In this document: in pieces, positions 28,044 to 36,838 of the stretch
Layout: each line of letters starts with the position of its first letter
How positions within the stretch are numbered: position 1 is the first letter of the stretch
Assembly (NCBI RefSeq): GCF_000022525.1
Contig: NC_013009.1
Coordinates: 682,001-746,000 of the forward strand
Reading direction: 5' to 3'
DNA length: 64,000 nucleotides
From: Neorickettsia risticii str. Illinois
GTDB lineage: Bacteria; Pseudomonadota; Alphaproteobacteria; Rickettsiales; Anaplasmataceae
Position numbers and translations under genes: made by a program
Notes under the pieces: model-generated
Database searches by the model: none
Seen by the model: only the letters and a program-made list of their open reading frames with translations
Told to the model about the DNA's origin: nothing

Positions 28044-29045
28044 GTGAACACTGACGTTATCATAATAGGAGCTGGTCCTGTCGGGATATTTACAGCTTTT
28101 CAGGCTGGTATGTTAGGTATGCGGGTGCACGTAGTTGATTCACTACCTTCCATCGGTGGACAGTGTACGGCACTTTACCCAGAGAAATTCATATACGATA
28201 TACCTGGGTATAAACAGATCACTGCTGCCGCGCTTATTTCGAACCTAGCCGACCAGGCTGAGAGATTTAATCCAACATACCATACTGGCCAGTTTGCCAC
28301 GCATATGACTAGGTTAGACACATCCTTTGCAGTAAAAACGAGCAAGGAAATTGAGATTACCGCTAAAGCAGTCATTATAGCGGCAGGAGCAGGCGCATTT
28401 GATTACAATAGGATTCCAATAGAATCGAGTCATGTTTATGAGGGAAAATCTCTCTTCTATAGCGTGAAGGATCCAAGTATTTTCGCTAACAAGGCTGTTG
28501 TTATAGCCGGTGGTGGAGATTCTGCTGCGGATTGGTGTTTGATCCTATCTAATATAGCTAGAAAGGTGTACTTGATCCACAGACGTTCGAAGTTTAGATG
28601 TTCGGATAGTACGTTTAGGGATCTAAAGTCCCTAGAAGAAACGAAGAAACTTAAGATACTCACTCCATATCAAATTACTGGTTTAAGGGGAAGCAGAAGC
28701 CAAATTTCCCACGTCGAGCTTGGTGGGCTTACTGGTGAATCAGTCACCTTAGAGGCTGATTATCTACTAGCTTTTTTTGGCCTCAAGCCATCGTTACGAC
28801 ATCTCGAGGACTGGGGCCTAGACATCACTCACCATTGCATTAATGTCGATCCGCTTACCTGCAGTACCAACATTAAGGGTGTGTACGCGGTCGGAGATGT
28901 GGCACATTACGACTCAAAATTAAAACTCATCCTTTCTGGATTTTCCGAAGCGGCAACTGCGTGCCATCACATCCGCGAAAAAATTATAGGCGAAGATGTG
29001 TACAATTTTCGCTACTCAACAAACATGAACGAAGTCTTCAAATGA
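28044..29045 (+). CDS. Ferredoxin-NADP reductase of the thioredoxin reductase-like type
   Basis: A 333-residue FAD/NADPH flavoprotein built like thioredoxin reductase. The N-terminal FAD site is DVIIIGAGPVGIFTAFQAGM and the NADPH site is AVVIAGGGDSAADWCLIL. The late FAD motif is GVYAVGDVAHY. The redox-active CxxC pair that thioredoxin reductase carries before the second Rossmann fold is absent. The protein therefore belongs with ferredoxin/flavodoxin-NADP reductases, which reduce ferredoxin for Fe-S assembly and biosynthesis. The start is GTG at 28044. Confidence 0.85.
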   Translation: MNTDVIIIGAGPVGIFTAFQAGMLGMRVHVVDSLPSIGGQCTALYPEKFIYDIPGYKQITAAALISNLADQAERFNPTYHTGQFATHMTRLDTSFAVKTSKEIEITAKAVIIAAGAGAFDYNRIPIESSHVYEGKSLFYSVKDPSIFANKAVVIAGGGDSAADWCLILSNIARKVYLIHRRSKFRCSDSTFRDLKSLEETKKLKILTPYQITGLRGSRSQISHVELGGLTGESVTLEADYLLAFFGLKPSLRHLEDWGLDITHHCINVDPLTCSTNIKGVYAVGDVAHYDSKLKLILSGFSEAATACHHIREKIIGEDVYNFRYSTNMNEVFK

Positions 29046-29231
29046 GGAATATGCAAGCTCTATCTTGGTGCTAGAACGTGTCTTCTAACTGTTCTACCAA
29101 ACTAGTGTCAAATTAGAAGAGTTAGAAACTGATAGTCCATTTGAGAAGCAAACCTCGCTGTGTGATACCAGTGTTAATATTTGAAAACCTCTATTAGCAC
29201 CCTAACAGATGCAACTCATCCAGAACAACCT

Positions 29232-30473
29232 TCAACAAACCAATTCCCTCAATGCTGAGAGGAGTTTTTCCCGTGTAACCGTTATCTGCTGACCAGTCTC
29301 CATTATTTTCACAACTAGCTCCCTTTTTGAGAGTTCTTCCTCACCAAGAATGACCGTAACTGTGCTTCTTTCAGCACGTTTCATTCTTGACCTAACACTG
29401 AGTCCATAGCACATATCGGCGCATAATCCTTCACTTCGCAGGTAGAACAGTAGTTTTAGCGCCTCTCTTTCTGCAATTTCCCCGATGGGAACAATCGAGA
29501 CGATTTTATCACTCACAGGTTTCCAAGCCGGCATTACATCAATTAAGCGCTCAATTCCTGCAGCAAACCCAATTGATTGTACTTTTTTTCCGCCCAAATT
29601 CTCTGAAAGTTGCTCATATGCTCCACCTCCCAAGAGGGCATCCTGTGCACCGAGATCAGGACTAGTAAATTCGAAAATTAAACCAGAATAATAATCTAAT
29701 CCTCTGACCAGTCTATGATCTACAGAAAACTCAATATCAAGGAGTTTAAGTGTATCACAAATTGATTCGAACTCCTTTAGAGCATCATCAGTATGGTAAT
29801 CCAGAATTTTTGGTGCGCCCACAACAATTTCCTCCTCAGATGGGTCCTTAGAGTCTAATATTCTCAACGGATTCTTTTCCAATCTGAGTAAACTATCGGC
29901 CGAAAGGTAGTCTTTGTACTGTCGAAAATAGTCGATGAGTGCAAGCTTGTACTCCTCACGAGTTCTAGAACAACCAAGTGAATTAACACGTATTTCACAC
30001 CTTATTCCAATTTCTCTAAGGAACGACTTTGCCAAAACTACAGCTTCAACAACCCAAAGATAATGCTTTGATCCGATCCATTCAAAATTCACCTGATGAA
30101 ATTGCCTATATCTCCCTTTTTGTGGTCTTTCATATCTGAATAGCGGACCAAAAGAAAATAACCGAACAGGTGATTGAATATGCTGAAAATTCTCCACAAA
30201 CGCCCTGGTTACAGCAGCTGTAAATTCTGGTCTTAGGCAAATATTGTGATCACTTTTGTCCCGAAACGAATAGATCTCTTTATTTACTACGTCTGACGTT
30301 TCACCGAGATTCCTAATAAAAAGCTCTGTATGCTCAATTATCGGGGTCTCAAGCTCGGTAAACAAATACCGAATCGAAAGATCCTTAGCTACCTGCTCAA
30401 TGAAACGCATCTTGTCTAACTGCTCACCAAACAGATCCCTGGTCCCTTTGACATTATTGATTTTTATACTCAT
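29232..30473 (-). CDS. hisS: Histidyl-tRNA synthetase
   Basis: A class II aminoacyl-tRNA synthetase of 413 residues. Motif 1 region is VKGTRDLFG..ELETPIIEHTELF. Motif 2 is SFGPLFRYERPQKGRYRQFH followed by QVNFEWIG. The histidine-specific loop is LVRGLDYYSGLIFEF, and motif 3 is GFAAGIERLI. The C-terminal domain binds the anticodon. The start codon overlaps the bolA end by 20 bases, so the two are co-transcribed. Confidence 0.96.
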   Translation of the reverse strand: MSIKINNVKGTRDLFGEQLDKMRFIEQVAKDLSIRYLFTELETPIIEHTELFIRNLGETSDVVNKEIYSFRDKSDHNICLRPEFTAAVTRAFVENFQHIQSPVRLFSFGPLFRYERPQKGRYRQFHQVNFEWIGSKHYLWVVEAVVLAKSFLREIGIRCEIRVNSLGCSRTREEYKLALIDYFRQYKDYLSADSLLRLEKNPLRILDSKDPSEEEIVVGAPKILDYHTDDALKEFESICDTLKLLDIEFSVDHRLVRGLDYYSGLIFEFTSPDLGAQDALLGGGAYEQLSENLGGKKVQSIGFAAGIERLIDVMPAWKPVSDKIVSIVPIGEIAEREALKLLFYLRSEGLCADMCYGLSVRSRMKRAERSTVTVILGEEELSKRELVVKIMETGQQITVTREKLLSALRELVC

Positions 30474-30741
30474 CTTCTGTCCATAGTTTCATAGATAACG
30501 CATGCAAGCCAAGTTTGAAGTGCTCATCAAGTATTTTGAAAATCATTCTGTGTCTAGAAATTTTTGATAGACCCGTAAAAGAAGGTGATACAACAATTAC
30601 CTCGAAGTGAGAATCTTGAGAGTGATTAACATGTCCTATGTGATCCTCTGAAACATTTTTCACTTCACAGAAAATAACATTCAGGAAATTGCATATAGAA
30701 TTTTTAATTTGCTCAGATCTCGCACTCTCATCAATGGACAT
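30454..30741 (-). CDS. bolA: BolA family protein
   Basis: A 95-residue protein with the BolA fold. The segment DSHFEVIVVSPSFTGLSKIS is followed by RHRMIFKILDEHFKLGLHAL, including the conserved RHR and the histidine near the C-terminus used with monothiol glutaredoxins to hold a 2Fe-2S cluster. BolA proteins act in iron-sulfur cluster handling and stress response. The start MSIDESARSEQ is the only reasonable ATG. Confidence 0.88.
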   Translation of the reverse strand: MSIDESARSEQIKNSICNFLNVIFCEVKNVSEDHIGHVNHSQDSHFEVIVVSPSFTGLSKISRHRMIFKILDEHFKLGLHALSMKLWTEDEYKNQ

Positions 30742-30823
30742 AGTTTTAAAATAACCCGCCTTGGATACAACGTCAGAAACCCTTACTACTAGATGAAGTT
30801 CATTGTAATGTGATTTTGTAGAG

Positions 30824-32071
30824 CTAGTGTAATACTTTTGAATAAAAATATAGAGAACCTAAAGTCAAAAACCCGACAAGAACTAAAGGAATCGCCGCTG
30901 AAAGATTATTACCTGTCGTTGCAATAAGAAACATTGTAAAAGCTGGTGCCATTCCTCCAAACAGCGCACTTGAGATATTTCGGGAGATTGCCAGTCCTGT
31001 ATAAGAAATCTCGGCGGGAAATATTTCATACACAGCGGTGCTCACGGGCCCCAATGAGAACCCCGTTATCACTACAAACAAGATTTTTGCAATAATAATA
31101 TTCCCCAACCCCCCGCTTTCTATGAGAAAAAAGATCGGATACGCAGACACAATCGCAAGTATTGCAGCCAATGAGAGTATTAATTTTCTACCGAAAAAAT
31201 CAGATAGTAGCGCCGAAAACAATGTCAACACACCCAGCAAGAGCAAGAACAGTAGATGTACTAATCCAGCAGTTGTACCAGAAAATCCAACTTTATTCGC
31301 AAAATAAACATCCAAGAAAACAAGAAAAAGGTACAGACTTGTTTCTTCCAAACTGTCTATGCCAATTGAAACAAAAAATGCCTTCTTATATTCGCTAAAG
31401 AGGGTCGCTACGGGTAAAATATCAGCTCTCTTGGCATTTTCAAAGACTGGCGTTTCACCAAGTGTATTTCTAAAAACTGCACCCAAGACACCGACACATG
31501 TTCCTATAACAAAAGGTACTCTCCAACCCCAACTTAAAAACGCTTCTTCAGGAATCATGTTTCTACATATCAGAACCACGACACTGCTCATTGCAGCACC
31601 TATCACTGCACTGAGCACCTCAAAACTGCCAAAGAATCCCCTATACTTGGGAGGACTGCATTCTATCAAGAAGAGTACATTTCCAACTTCTCCGCCCAGA
31701 GCAAATCCTTGAATTAATCTAATCAAAATAAGCAGAACAATCGCCGACGTACCAATACTGTGATACGTCGGTAAAACAGCTATCAGCCCCACAGGTAAGA
31801 ACATCATCATCAGAGATAGCAGAACCCCAATTTTTCTACCGTATTTGTCTCCTATGTGCCCAAAAAAAACCGCCCCTATTGGCCTCATAAAGAAACCAAC
31901 AGCAAATGTTCCAAAAGATGAGAGGAGTTGTGCTACTTGGTTAATTTCAGGGAAGAATAAGATGTTAATGATACCTATAAGGTGACCATAAAGTGCATAG
32001 TCATACCACACGAGACTATTACACAGAAGGGTTACGGTAATTTGTTTAACAAACCCAGACTTCTCGGACAC
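30824..32071 (-). CDS. MFS transporter, ProP-like metabolite:H+ symporter
   Basis: A 415-residue inner-membrane permease with 12 predicted helices. The hallmark loop between helices 2 and 3 is GHIGDKYGRKIGVL, and RLIQGFALGGEVGN in helix 4 is typical of the metabolite:H+ symporter subfamily that includes ProP and citrate or ketoglutarate carriers. FMRPIGAVFFG is also conserved. The substrate is likely proline, betaine or an organic acid, taken from the host, but cannot be chosen from sequence. The start is GTG at 32071. Confidence 0.85.
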   Translation of the reverse strand: MSEKSGFVKQITVTLLCNSLVWYDYALYGHLIGIINILFFPEINQVAQLLSSFGTFAVGFFMRPIGAVFFGHIGDKYGRKIGVLLSLMMMFLPVGLIAVLPTYHSIGTSAIVLLILIRLIQGFALGGEVGNVLFLIECSPPKYRGFFGSFEVLSAVIGAAMSSVVVLICRNMIPEEAFLSWGWRVPFVIGTCVGVLGAVFRNTLGETPVFENAKRADILPVATLFSEYKKAFFVSIGIDSLEETSLYLFLVFLDVYFANKVGFSGTTAGLVHLLFLLLLGVLTLFSALLSDFFGRKLILSLAAILAIVSAYPIFFLIESGGLGNIIIAKILFVVITGFSLGPVSTAVYEIFPAEISYTGLAISRNISSALFGGMAPAFTMFLIATTGNNLSAAIPLVLVGFLTLGSLYFYSKVLH

Positions 32072-32389
32072 GGCACGCTACCACAGTAGATCGGATAAAC
32101 AAGCTAAAATCTAGACTTTCCAGATATAGCATATTACTAGAGCAAGCCCGAACAAAGGATAAAAACCCGAATGAGAAAACACTCTCTTCTCAGGCCAGGC
32201 TCTGGACTCCAAAAATCCATGGACTAGAAAGTAGCTTAAAACGCTTTACATGTCCATTATTAATGTAGATATAAAGCGTTAGTCGCTCCTCTCCAGACAT
32301 GAACCATGCTGTCACTATTCAGTGTGGATTCGAATTGACTAGAGCATAGGTATTCTGGTATCAGTAGATGAGGCTCCGTTCCTGTATAA
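32072..32389. other. Intergenic region upstream of lepB with an inverted repeat
   Basis: No gene is seen in these 318 bases. AACGCTTT (32240-32247) and AAAGCGTT (32273-32280) form a perfect eight-base inverted repeat around 25 bases, and ACAT/ATGT inside can extend it with a bulge. It lies about 110 bases before the lepB start. No T-run follows on either strand, so it is not a clear terminator. Confidence 0.4.
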
Positions 32390-33139
32390 ATGCCACATTC
32401 ATCAAGGATCCTCCGCACAGTTTGTAGGAGTAAAACACTTTGGCTGATAATAGCTCTTGTCATAGTACGCAGTCTGTTTTACGAGCCGTTCATCATACCC
32501 TCGGGCTCGATGAAGAAGACTCTTCTGGCCGGAGACTACATAGTGGCTTCTAAGTATGCCTATGGATATAGTAAGTATTCCTTCCCTTTTTCTCCATCTT
32601 TTATAAAGGGAAAGCCAAGAATTCTCTATGAGCCCCCAAAACGCGGAGATGTTGTCGTCTTCAGAAACCCACACAAGGACAACACAAATTACATCAAAAG
32701 AGTTATTGGGCTACCGGGAGATAGGATCCAACTAATTGGGAGCAGAGTCTATGTGAATCACAAACCTATAAAAAGAGTTGAAGCCGGAATTTTTATGGAC
32801 TCTAGTACACCAGAAGTACAAAGTTTCACAGAAATCCTTGATAGCGGGCTTGCATACCCAGTACTACAGAAAACAACTGATGGACCAGCAAACAACACCG
32901 GTGTATACTACGTGCCACAAGGACATTTTTTCGTTCTTGGTGATAATAGAGATAATTCCACGGATAGCAGATTCCTCGCAGCTGTAGGCTTCATTCCAGC
33001 AGAATATTTAGTTGGCAGAGCAGAGCGCATTCTTCTTTCGTTCCGTATAGCGGAGAACAGCTTTATACCGATAAAACTACGCTTGGAAAGAACATGGAAA
33101 TCGCTTCGTCCAGAGGAGCTGGCTCAAAAGAAAAGATAA
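32390..33139 (+). CDS. lepB: Signal peptidase I
   Basis: Signal peptidase I removes signal peptides from proteins exported by Sec, including those predicted in this window. The 249-residue protein has an N-terminal membrane anchor (residues 17-30). The catalytic Ser40 is in IIPSGSMKKTL and the general base Lys103 in YIKRVIGLPGDRI. Box E is FFVLGDNRDNSTDSR. All motifs are intact. A single ATG at 32390 fits, although its ribosome-binding site is weak. Confidence 0.95.
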   Translation: MPHSSRILRTVCRSKTLWLIIALVIVRSLFYEPFIIPSGSMKKTLLAGDYIVASKYAYGYSKYSFPFSPSFIKGKPRILYEPPKRGDVVVFRNPHKDNTNYIKRVIGLPGDRIQLIGSRVYVNHKPIKRVEAGIFMDSSTPEVQSFTEILDSGLAYPVLQKTTDGPANNTGVYYVPQGHFFVLGDNRDNSTDSRFLAAVGFIPAEYLVGRAERILLSFRIAENSFIPIKLRLERTWKSLRPEELAQKKR

Positions 33140-33265
33140 AACTACCCAAGAAAGCATAACCGGATCGAATAGTAAGTTTTGGAACCCTCCCTTACCTTTC
33201 CTATACTGGAAGCGGAAACATTACGTCACATATTAAGCCAGAACTGAGCATTTTAACACAAAAAA

Positions 33266-34516
33266 TTACGCTATAATCTGCCCCGACAGCATTTCCGCGT
33301 CACTGCAACCCGTTATCTTGACACGTATGATACCAGTGTCATCACTTACAGCACGATCTAGCTTCACTAGACAAAAATTTTCACTCCTTCCAACATCATC
33401 TCTCTCAAGTACAAGGTTGTGTATCCTACCGACTTGCACGGTATTGAATATTTGCAAATTCTCTTTTCCCAATTCTATAAGCTTTCTTGCACGTCTTTTT
33501 TTTACTACTCCCTCTACTTGAGGCATTAAAGCAGCCTTTGTTCCTTTTTTAGGCGAAAAAGGAAAAACGTGTAGGTATGGAATAGCAAGCCTTTTGATTA
33601 ATTCGTAACTATTGTGGAACATTTCTTCACTCTCTGTTGGAAACCCCACGATTATATCAGCGCCAAAACCTGTTTCCGGGCGAACAGCTAAAATCTTTGA
33701 ATGAAATTCAACAACCTGTTCAGGAGTGTGCCTCCTTTTCATCCTCTTCAGGATAATGGAATCGCCTGACTGTATGCTTAAGTGCAAGTGCGGCATTAGA
33801 CGAGCTTCCGTAGCAAATAACTCGATGAAATCATCACTAAGCTCAGAGACATCAACTGAAGATAAACGCAATCTCTTTAGCTCTGGAACATCATTGAGTA
33901 TCTTTTTTAGCAAATAAACTAACGCCGGTTTCCCAAAAAGATCTTTTCCATAATCAGTAATATCAACCCCGGTAAGCACGACCTCATTTATACCAAAAGC
34001 GACCATTTTACGCACTTCCGAAACAATTTTTATAGCATCTGAAGAGCGATTCTTACCCCTGGCAAGGGTGATTGCGCAAAAGGTGCAATCATGATCGCAT
34101 CCATTTTGAATCTCAAGAAAAGCCCGTTTACGCACAGTGGAAACCACAGGCATCATTGTGCCAGAAAAAGCAGTCTCAGGTGCATGAGTTATATCTGCAA
34201 CTGCTATCTTTTGCTCAGAAGTGTAACTTTCAACCTTCAGTTTCTCAATATTTCCAAGGACTTTAAAAACCCCAGGCATATGAGAATACGCATGAGGATC
34301 AAGTTGGGGACCACAACCCACAACTATGATTTTTTTTTCTGGTTCTTCTTTGTGACATTTTCTTATCTTCTGCTTTACCTTGCGTACAGCTTCATTCGTG
34401 ACAGCACAGGTATTAATGATGATACACTCTCTACTATCTCGTATACCTACGAGATTTTTAATAAGGTCACTCTCATAAAAATTCAGACGACACCCAAAAG
34501 TGATAACTTTCACCAT
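33266..34516 (-). CDS. mtaB: MiaB-like tRNA methylthiotransferase (MtaB type)
   Basis: A radical-SAM enzyme that adds a methylthio group to a modified adenosine next to the tRNA anticodon. The N-terminal UPF0004 domain carries three cysteines, in FGCRLN, NTCAV and VGCG. The radical-SAM cluster is CDHDCTFC in LEIQNGCDHDCTFCAI. A TRAM-like C-terminal segment follows. The absence of the asparagine-linked MiaB pattern at the first Cys (FGCRLN rather than YGCQMN) and overall size of 416 residues favour the t6A-specific MtaB subgroup over MiaB. The ATG at 34516 yields the family N-terminus VKVITFGCRLN; an in-frame GTG 13 codons upstream is less likely. Confidence 0.85.
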   Translation of the reverse strand: MVKVITFGCRLNFYESDLIKNLVGIRDSRECIIINTCAVTNEAVRKVKQKIRKCHKEEPEKKIIVVGCGPQLDPHAYSHMPGVFKVLGNIEKLKVESYTSEQKIAVADITHAPETAFSGTMMPVVSTVRKRAFLEIQNGCDHDCTFCAITLARGKNRSSDAIKIVSEVRKMVAFGINEVVLTGVDITDYGKDLFGKPALVYLLKKILNDVPELKRLRLSSVDVSELSDDFIELFATEARLMPHLHLSIQSGDSIILKRMKRRHTPEQVVEFHSKILAVRPETGFGADIIVGFPTESEEMFHNSYELIKRLAIPYLHVFPFSPKKGTKAALMPQVEGVVKKRRARKLIELGKENLQIFNTVQVGRIHNLVLERDDVGRSENFCLVKLDRAVSDDTGIIRVKITGCSDAEMLSGQIIA

Positions 34517-34649
34517 GAATTTATCGGAAAAGCCAGGCAAGTTAAAAGTTACCACCTTTCATTATGACAAAGGATACCCTTGCAAAATTTCATCCTATAC
34601 AAAATCCTGTTTTCGCAGGAATGCTCAACTTTGACAAGATTAATCAAAT

Positions 34650-34658
34650 TTATCCACA
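34650..34658 (+). other. DnaA-box-like sequence TTATCCACA
   Basis: A perfect match to the consensus DnaA box stands alone about 10 bases before the promoter of the PilMN-like gene. With no cluster of boxes and no A+T-rich unwinding region, it is not evidence of an origin. Confidence 0.3.
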
Positions 34659-34666
34659 GTCTTGCA

Positions 34667-34694
34667 TTGTCAAAAATTCAACCAAAACTATAAT
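34667..34694 (+). promoter_or_regulatory. Putative sigma-70 promoter of the PilMN/PilO-like pair
   Basis: TTGTCA (34667-34672) and a perfect TATAAT (34689-34694) are 16 bases apart. The leader of about 90 bases has a small hairpin, CCAGG (34714-34718) with CCTGG (34725-34729). Confidence 0.6.
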
Positions 34695-34789
34695 AACTGT
34701 TACAAATAGAAGGCCAGGGCAACACCTGGAAGCTTCATAGCCTGAACTATTTATTTACTCTTTGCTACTACTTTTATTTCAACGGAGCA

Positions 34790-36130
34790 ATGAAAAAACA
34801 CAGATTATTGGCAGTGTTGGATAAAGTAATTATATACGTTTCCGAAGAGAGTATTACGCTATTCGAGACAACCAGTGAAGATGGCAATATCATCTCGTGC
34901 AAAAGCGTAGACCTACAAAAAATCGCGGAGATAGTAAACTTCAGTGACGCTACTTGTTACATCATATACTGTCCTTCAAAACCTGGTCAGAGATTTTTTA
35001 CAAGGGATTTTCCTTTTATATCGTACATCAACATAAACTCCTTATTGAAAAGAACAATACTCGAAGAAGAGTGCGGACACTACGATTTATGTGAATACTT
35101 TCCCAGTAGTAAAACCGCAAACAGGTTATTTTACTCATTTGTATGTTCAAACGTAGGTCCAGAAATTGAACTATTTATTAATAGCGCGGGTAAAAAGTGC
35201 AAGGGAATCTTTTTCCCCTTTCTGGAAATGGGAGAGATTTCAAAAAACATATTTGGCCCCTTTAACAGGTTACAAAGAGAGAATGTAGTTCTCGTCTACA
35301 GCCCTACACGTACCTTGACTGTCATCCGACTCACCAAAGAGCATATCCCACTAGAAATAATAAACATAAAACTAGAACAAAATACCCCAACAAGAATTGG
35401 CGGGGAGATATTGCAGAAAATTGAAGATCTTTCTCTCAGGAAAAGCAGCAACATTGCTGTCATAGCGACTAAAACGATAAATCAAATCATAAAAAGCGAA
35501 GAAAAACTTGCTGACATGTTTTTACTTACGCCATACGAAGCAGCTATACTACTCAAAGTTGAAAAATTCTTTAGAGAAGATGAGGAAAGAAGTGAGCTAC
35601 TTTTTGCTACAAACATACTTTTGGGAAAAACAAAATACAGAACATTACCAAGGAAACATGCACTCATGGAAAGACAACGTTCTAAGGAAAAGGGCCTTTC
35701 TGTGGGGAGTCTTTTCATGTTTCTGTTAGTAGCCTTAATAGTCTTTTTCGGTGAGATAAAATTACATAACTATGCAAACAAAAACAACACAATCTCTAAA
35801 GAGATACTCCACCTGGAAAAAGTAATAGGAAAATTAAGACTGGATCTCGATAATTACGATGCACGGTCTAAAGAAAAAATAAAACTCTACAAAGTTTTCC
35901 AAAGCCCAAACAAATCTCCCGTAGACTACTTAAGAAAACTAGAAAATCAAGTTTCGCTAAAGAAAGTACGCATCGAATACGACGAAGAGAACATAGATCC
36001 TGAGAAGCGAATCACCCTATACGTTGAAGGAAACGCATATGTGGAAATAGCCGCAATAACAGAGGAGTTAAAGAAATACTATACGAATCATTGCTTAACT
36101 TTAAATGGTAAGGTGGTAGCACCGCAGTAG
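34790..36130 (+). CDS. Bitopic protein with PilMN/GspL-like architecture
   Basis: A 446-residue protein. The first 300 or so residues are soluble and mixed alpha/beta, with segments such as ENVVLVYSPTRTLTVIRLTK and GGEILQKIEDLSL that fit the actin-like fold of PilM or the cytoplasmic part of GspL. One membrane helix (GSLFMFLLVALIVFFGEIKL) lies at about 304-323. A coiled coil follows, then a small periplasmic domain (SPVDYLRKLENQVSLKKVRI, then RITLYVEGNAYVEIAAITEE) that closely recalls the ferredoxin-like domain of PilN. GspL of type II secretion and PilM plus PilN of type IV pili share this order. The call is based on architecture and pattern, not on a search. The next gene has the matching PilO/GspM layout. 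Confidence 0.6.
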   Translation: MKKHRLLAVLDKVIIYVSEESITLFETTSEDGNIISCKSVDLQKIAEIVNFSDATCYIIYCPSKPGQRFFTRDFPFISYININSLLKRTILEEECGHYDLCEYFPSSKTANRLFYSFVCSNVGPEIELFINSAGKKCKGIFFPFLEMGEISKNIFGPFNRLQRENVVLVYSPTRTLTVIRLTKEHIPLEIINIKLEQNTPTRIGGEILQKIEDLSLRKSSNIAVIATKTINQIIKSEEKLADMFLLTPYEAAILLKVEKFFREDEERSELLFATNILLGKTKYRTLPRKHALMERQRSKEKGLSVGSLFMFLLVALIVFFGEIKLHNYANKNNTISKEILHLEKVIGKLRLDLDNYDARSKEKIKLYKVFQSPNKSPVDYLRKLENQVSLKKVRIEYDEENIDPEKRITLYVEGNAYVEIAAITEELKKYYTNHCLTLNGKVVAPQ

Positions 36131-36144
36131 GGGAGAAACGCACT

Positions 36145-36681
36145 GTGTCCAGATGTTGTCTAAAGTATGGTTTACTTTTATTCTCGTTCCTTCTTTTATG
36201 TGGAGCTGCACTGTACTACAACACGCGTATTTTGGAAGTCACTCATCAGCTAAGACTGAATAAGTGGGAAACCATTAAGCAACAGTCCGACATCGAAAGG
36301 ACGAAAGCTGAAATCAGAAAATTAATAACAGAGGACTCTCTTGCAACACAGATTATCTTCGCAAATAAAATAGAGAATCTAAACCTCTTATTTGAACTTA
36401 TCAGGGATGACTATGAACTTGAAAATTATAATTTCCTTGTGAAAAACTCCATCAGGGTAGATACCGTCAAGCAATCCTCATTCTATGACGTTATCTTAAC
36501 TGATGTAACGCTCTCCTTCACAGCAGATTCTAGGATGAGACTCTATATGTTTCTGGATGAGGTGATCAGCAAGATACCAGGTCATGTGCACATTAAATCA
36601 GTAGCCTTTACGATGATAGAAAACGTGTTGTATGTGGTCTTAGACCTTGGGATTTATACACTTAGCGTAAAGAATCTTTAA
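36145..36681 (+). CDS. Bitopic protein with PilO/GspM-like architecture
   Basis: A 178-residue protein with a very short cytoplasmic start, one membrane helix (YGLLLFSFLLLCGAALYYN, about residues 8-27) and a coiled coil (about 30-65). The periplasmic alpha/beta domain has a repeating pattern (SFYDVILTDVTLSFTADSRM, then MIENVLYVVLDLGIYTL). PilO and GspM have exactly this build and are encoded directly after PilN or GspL, as here. It starts with GTG 14 bases after the previous stop, so the two are an operon. Sequence identity to the family is not obvious by eye. Confidence 0.6.
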   Translation: MSRCCLKYGLLLFSFLLLCGAALYYNTRILEVTHQLRLNKWETIKQQSDIERTKAEIRKLITEDSLATQIIFANKIENLNLLFELIRDDYELENYNFLVKNSIRVDTVKQSSFYDVILTDVTLSFTADSRMRLYMFLDEVISKIPGHVHIKSVAFTMIENVLYVVLDLGIYTLSVKNL

Positions 36682-36727
36682 TCTATGAAGATTGACAATT
36701 TTAAAAAAGCAACATAGCAAGTAAAAA

Positions 36728-36736
36728 TGCTATAAT
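36728..36736 (+). promoter_or_regulatory. Extended -10 element TGC-TATAAT
   Basis: A perfect TATAAT (36731-36736) with an extended TG lies about 100 bases before the gene at 36839. The -35 is weak. A TTGACA further upstream is 33 bases away and too distant to pair. Confidence 0.5.
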
Positions 36737-36838
36737 AAGGATTACAGAGAACGGTCGTTTGATACCTTGTTCGGAGCTGCTACCTCCGATCTTGCTGTTC
36801 CTATTAACTAAGAAGATGAATTTCTTTGCTTACAGATA

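Noticed and set aside
32315-32360. TTCGAAT sequence resembling a tRNA T-loop upstream of lepB
   Set aside because: No pairing T-stem, acceptor stem or anticodon arm could be built around it.
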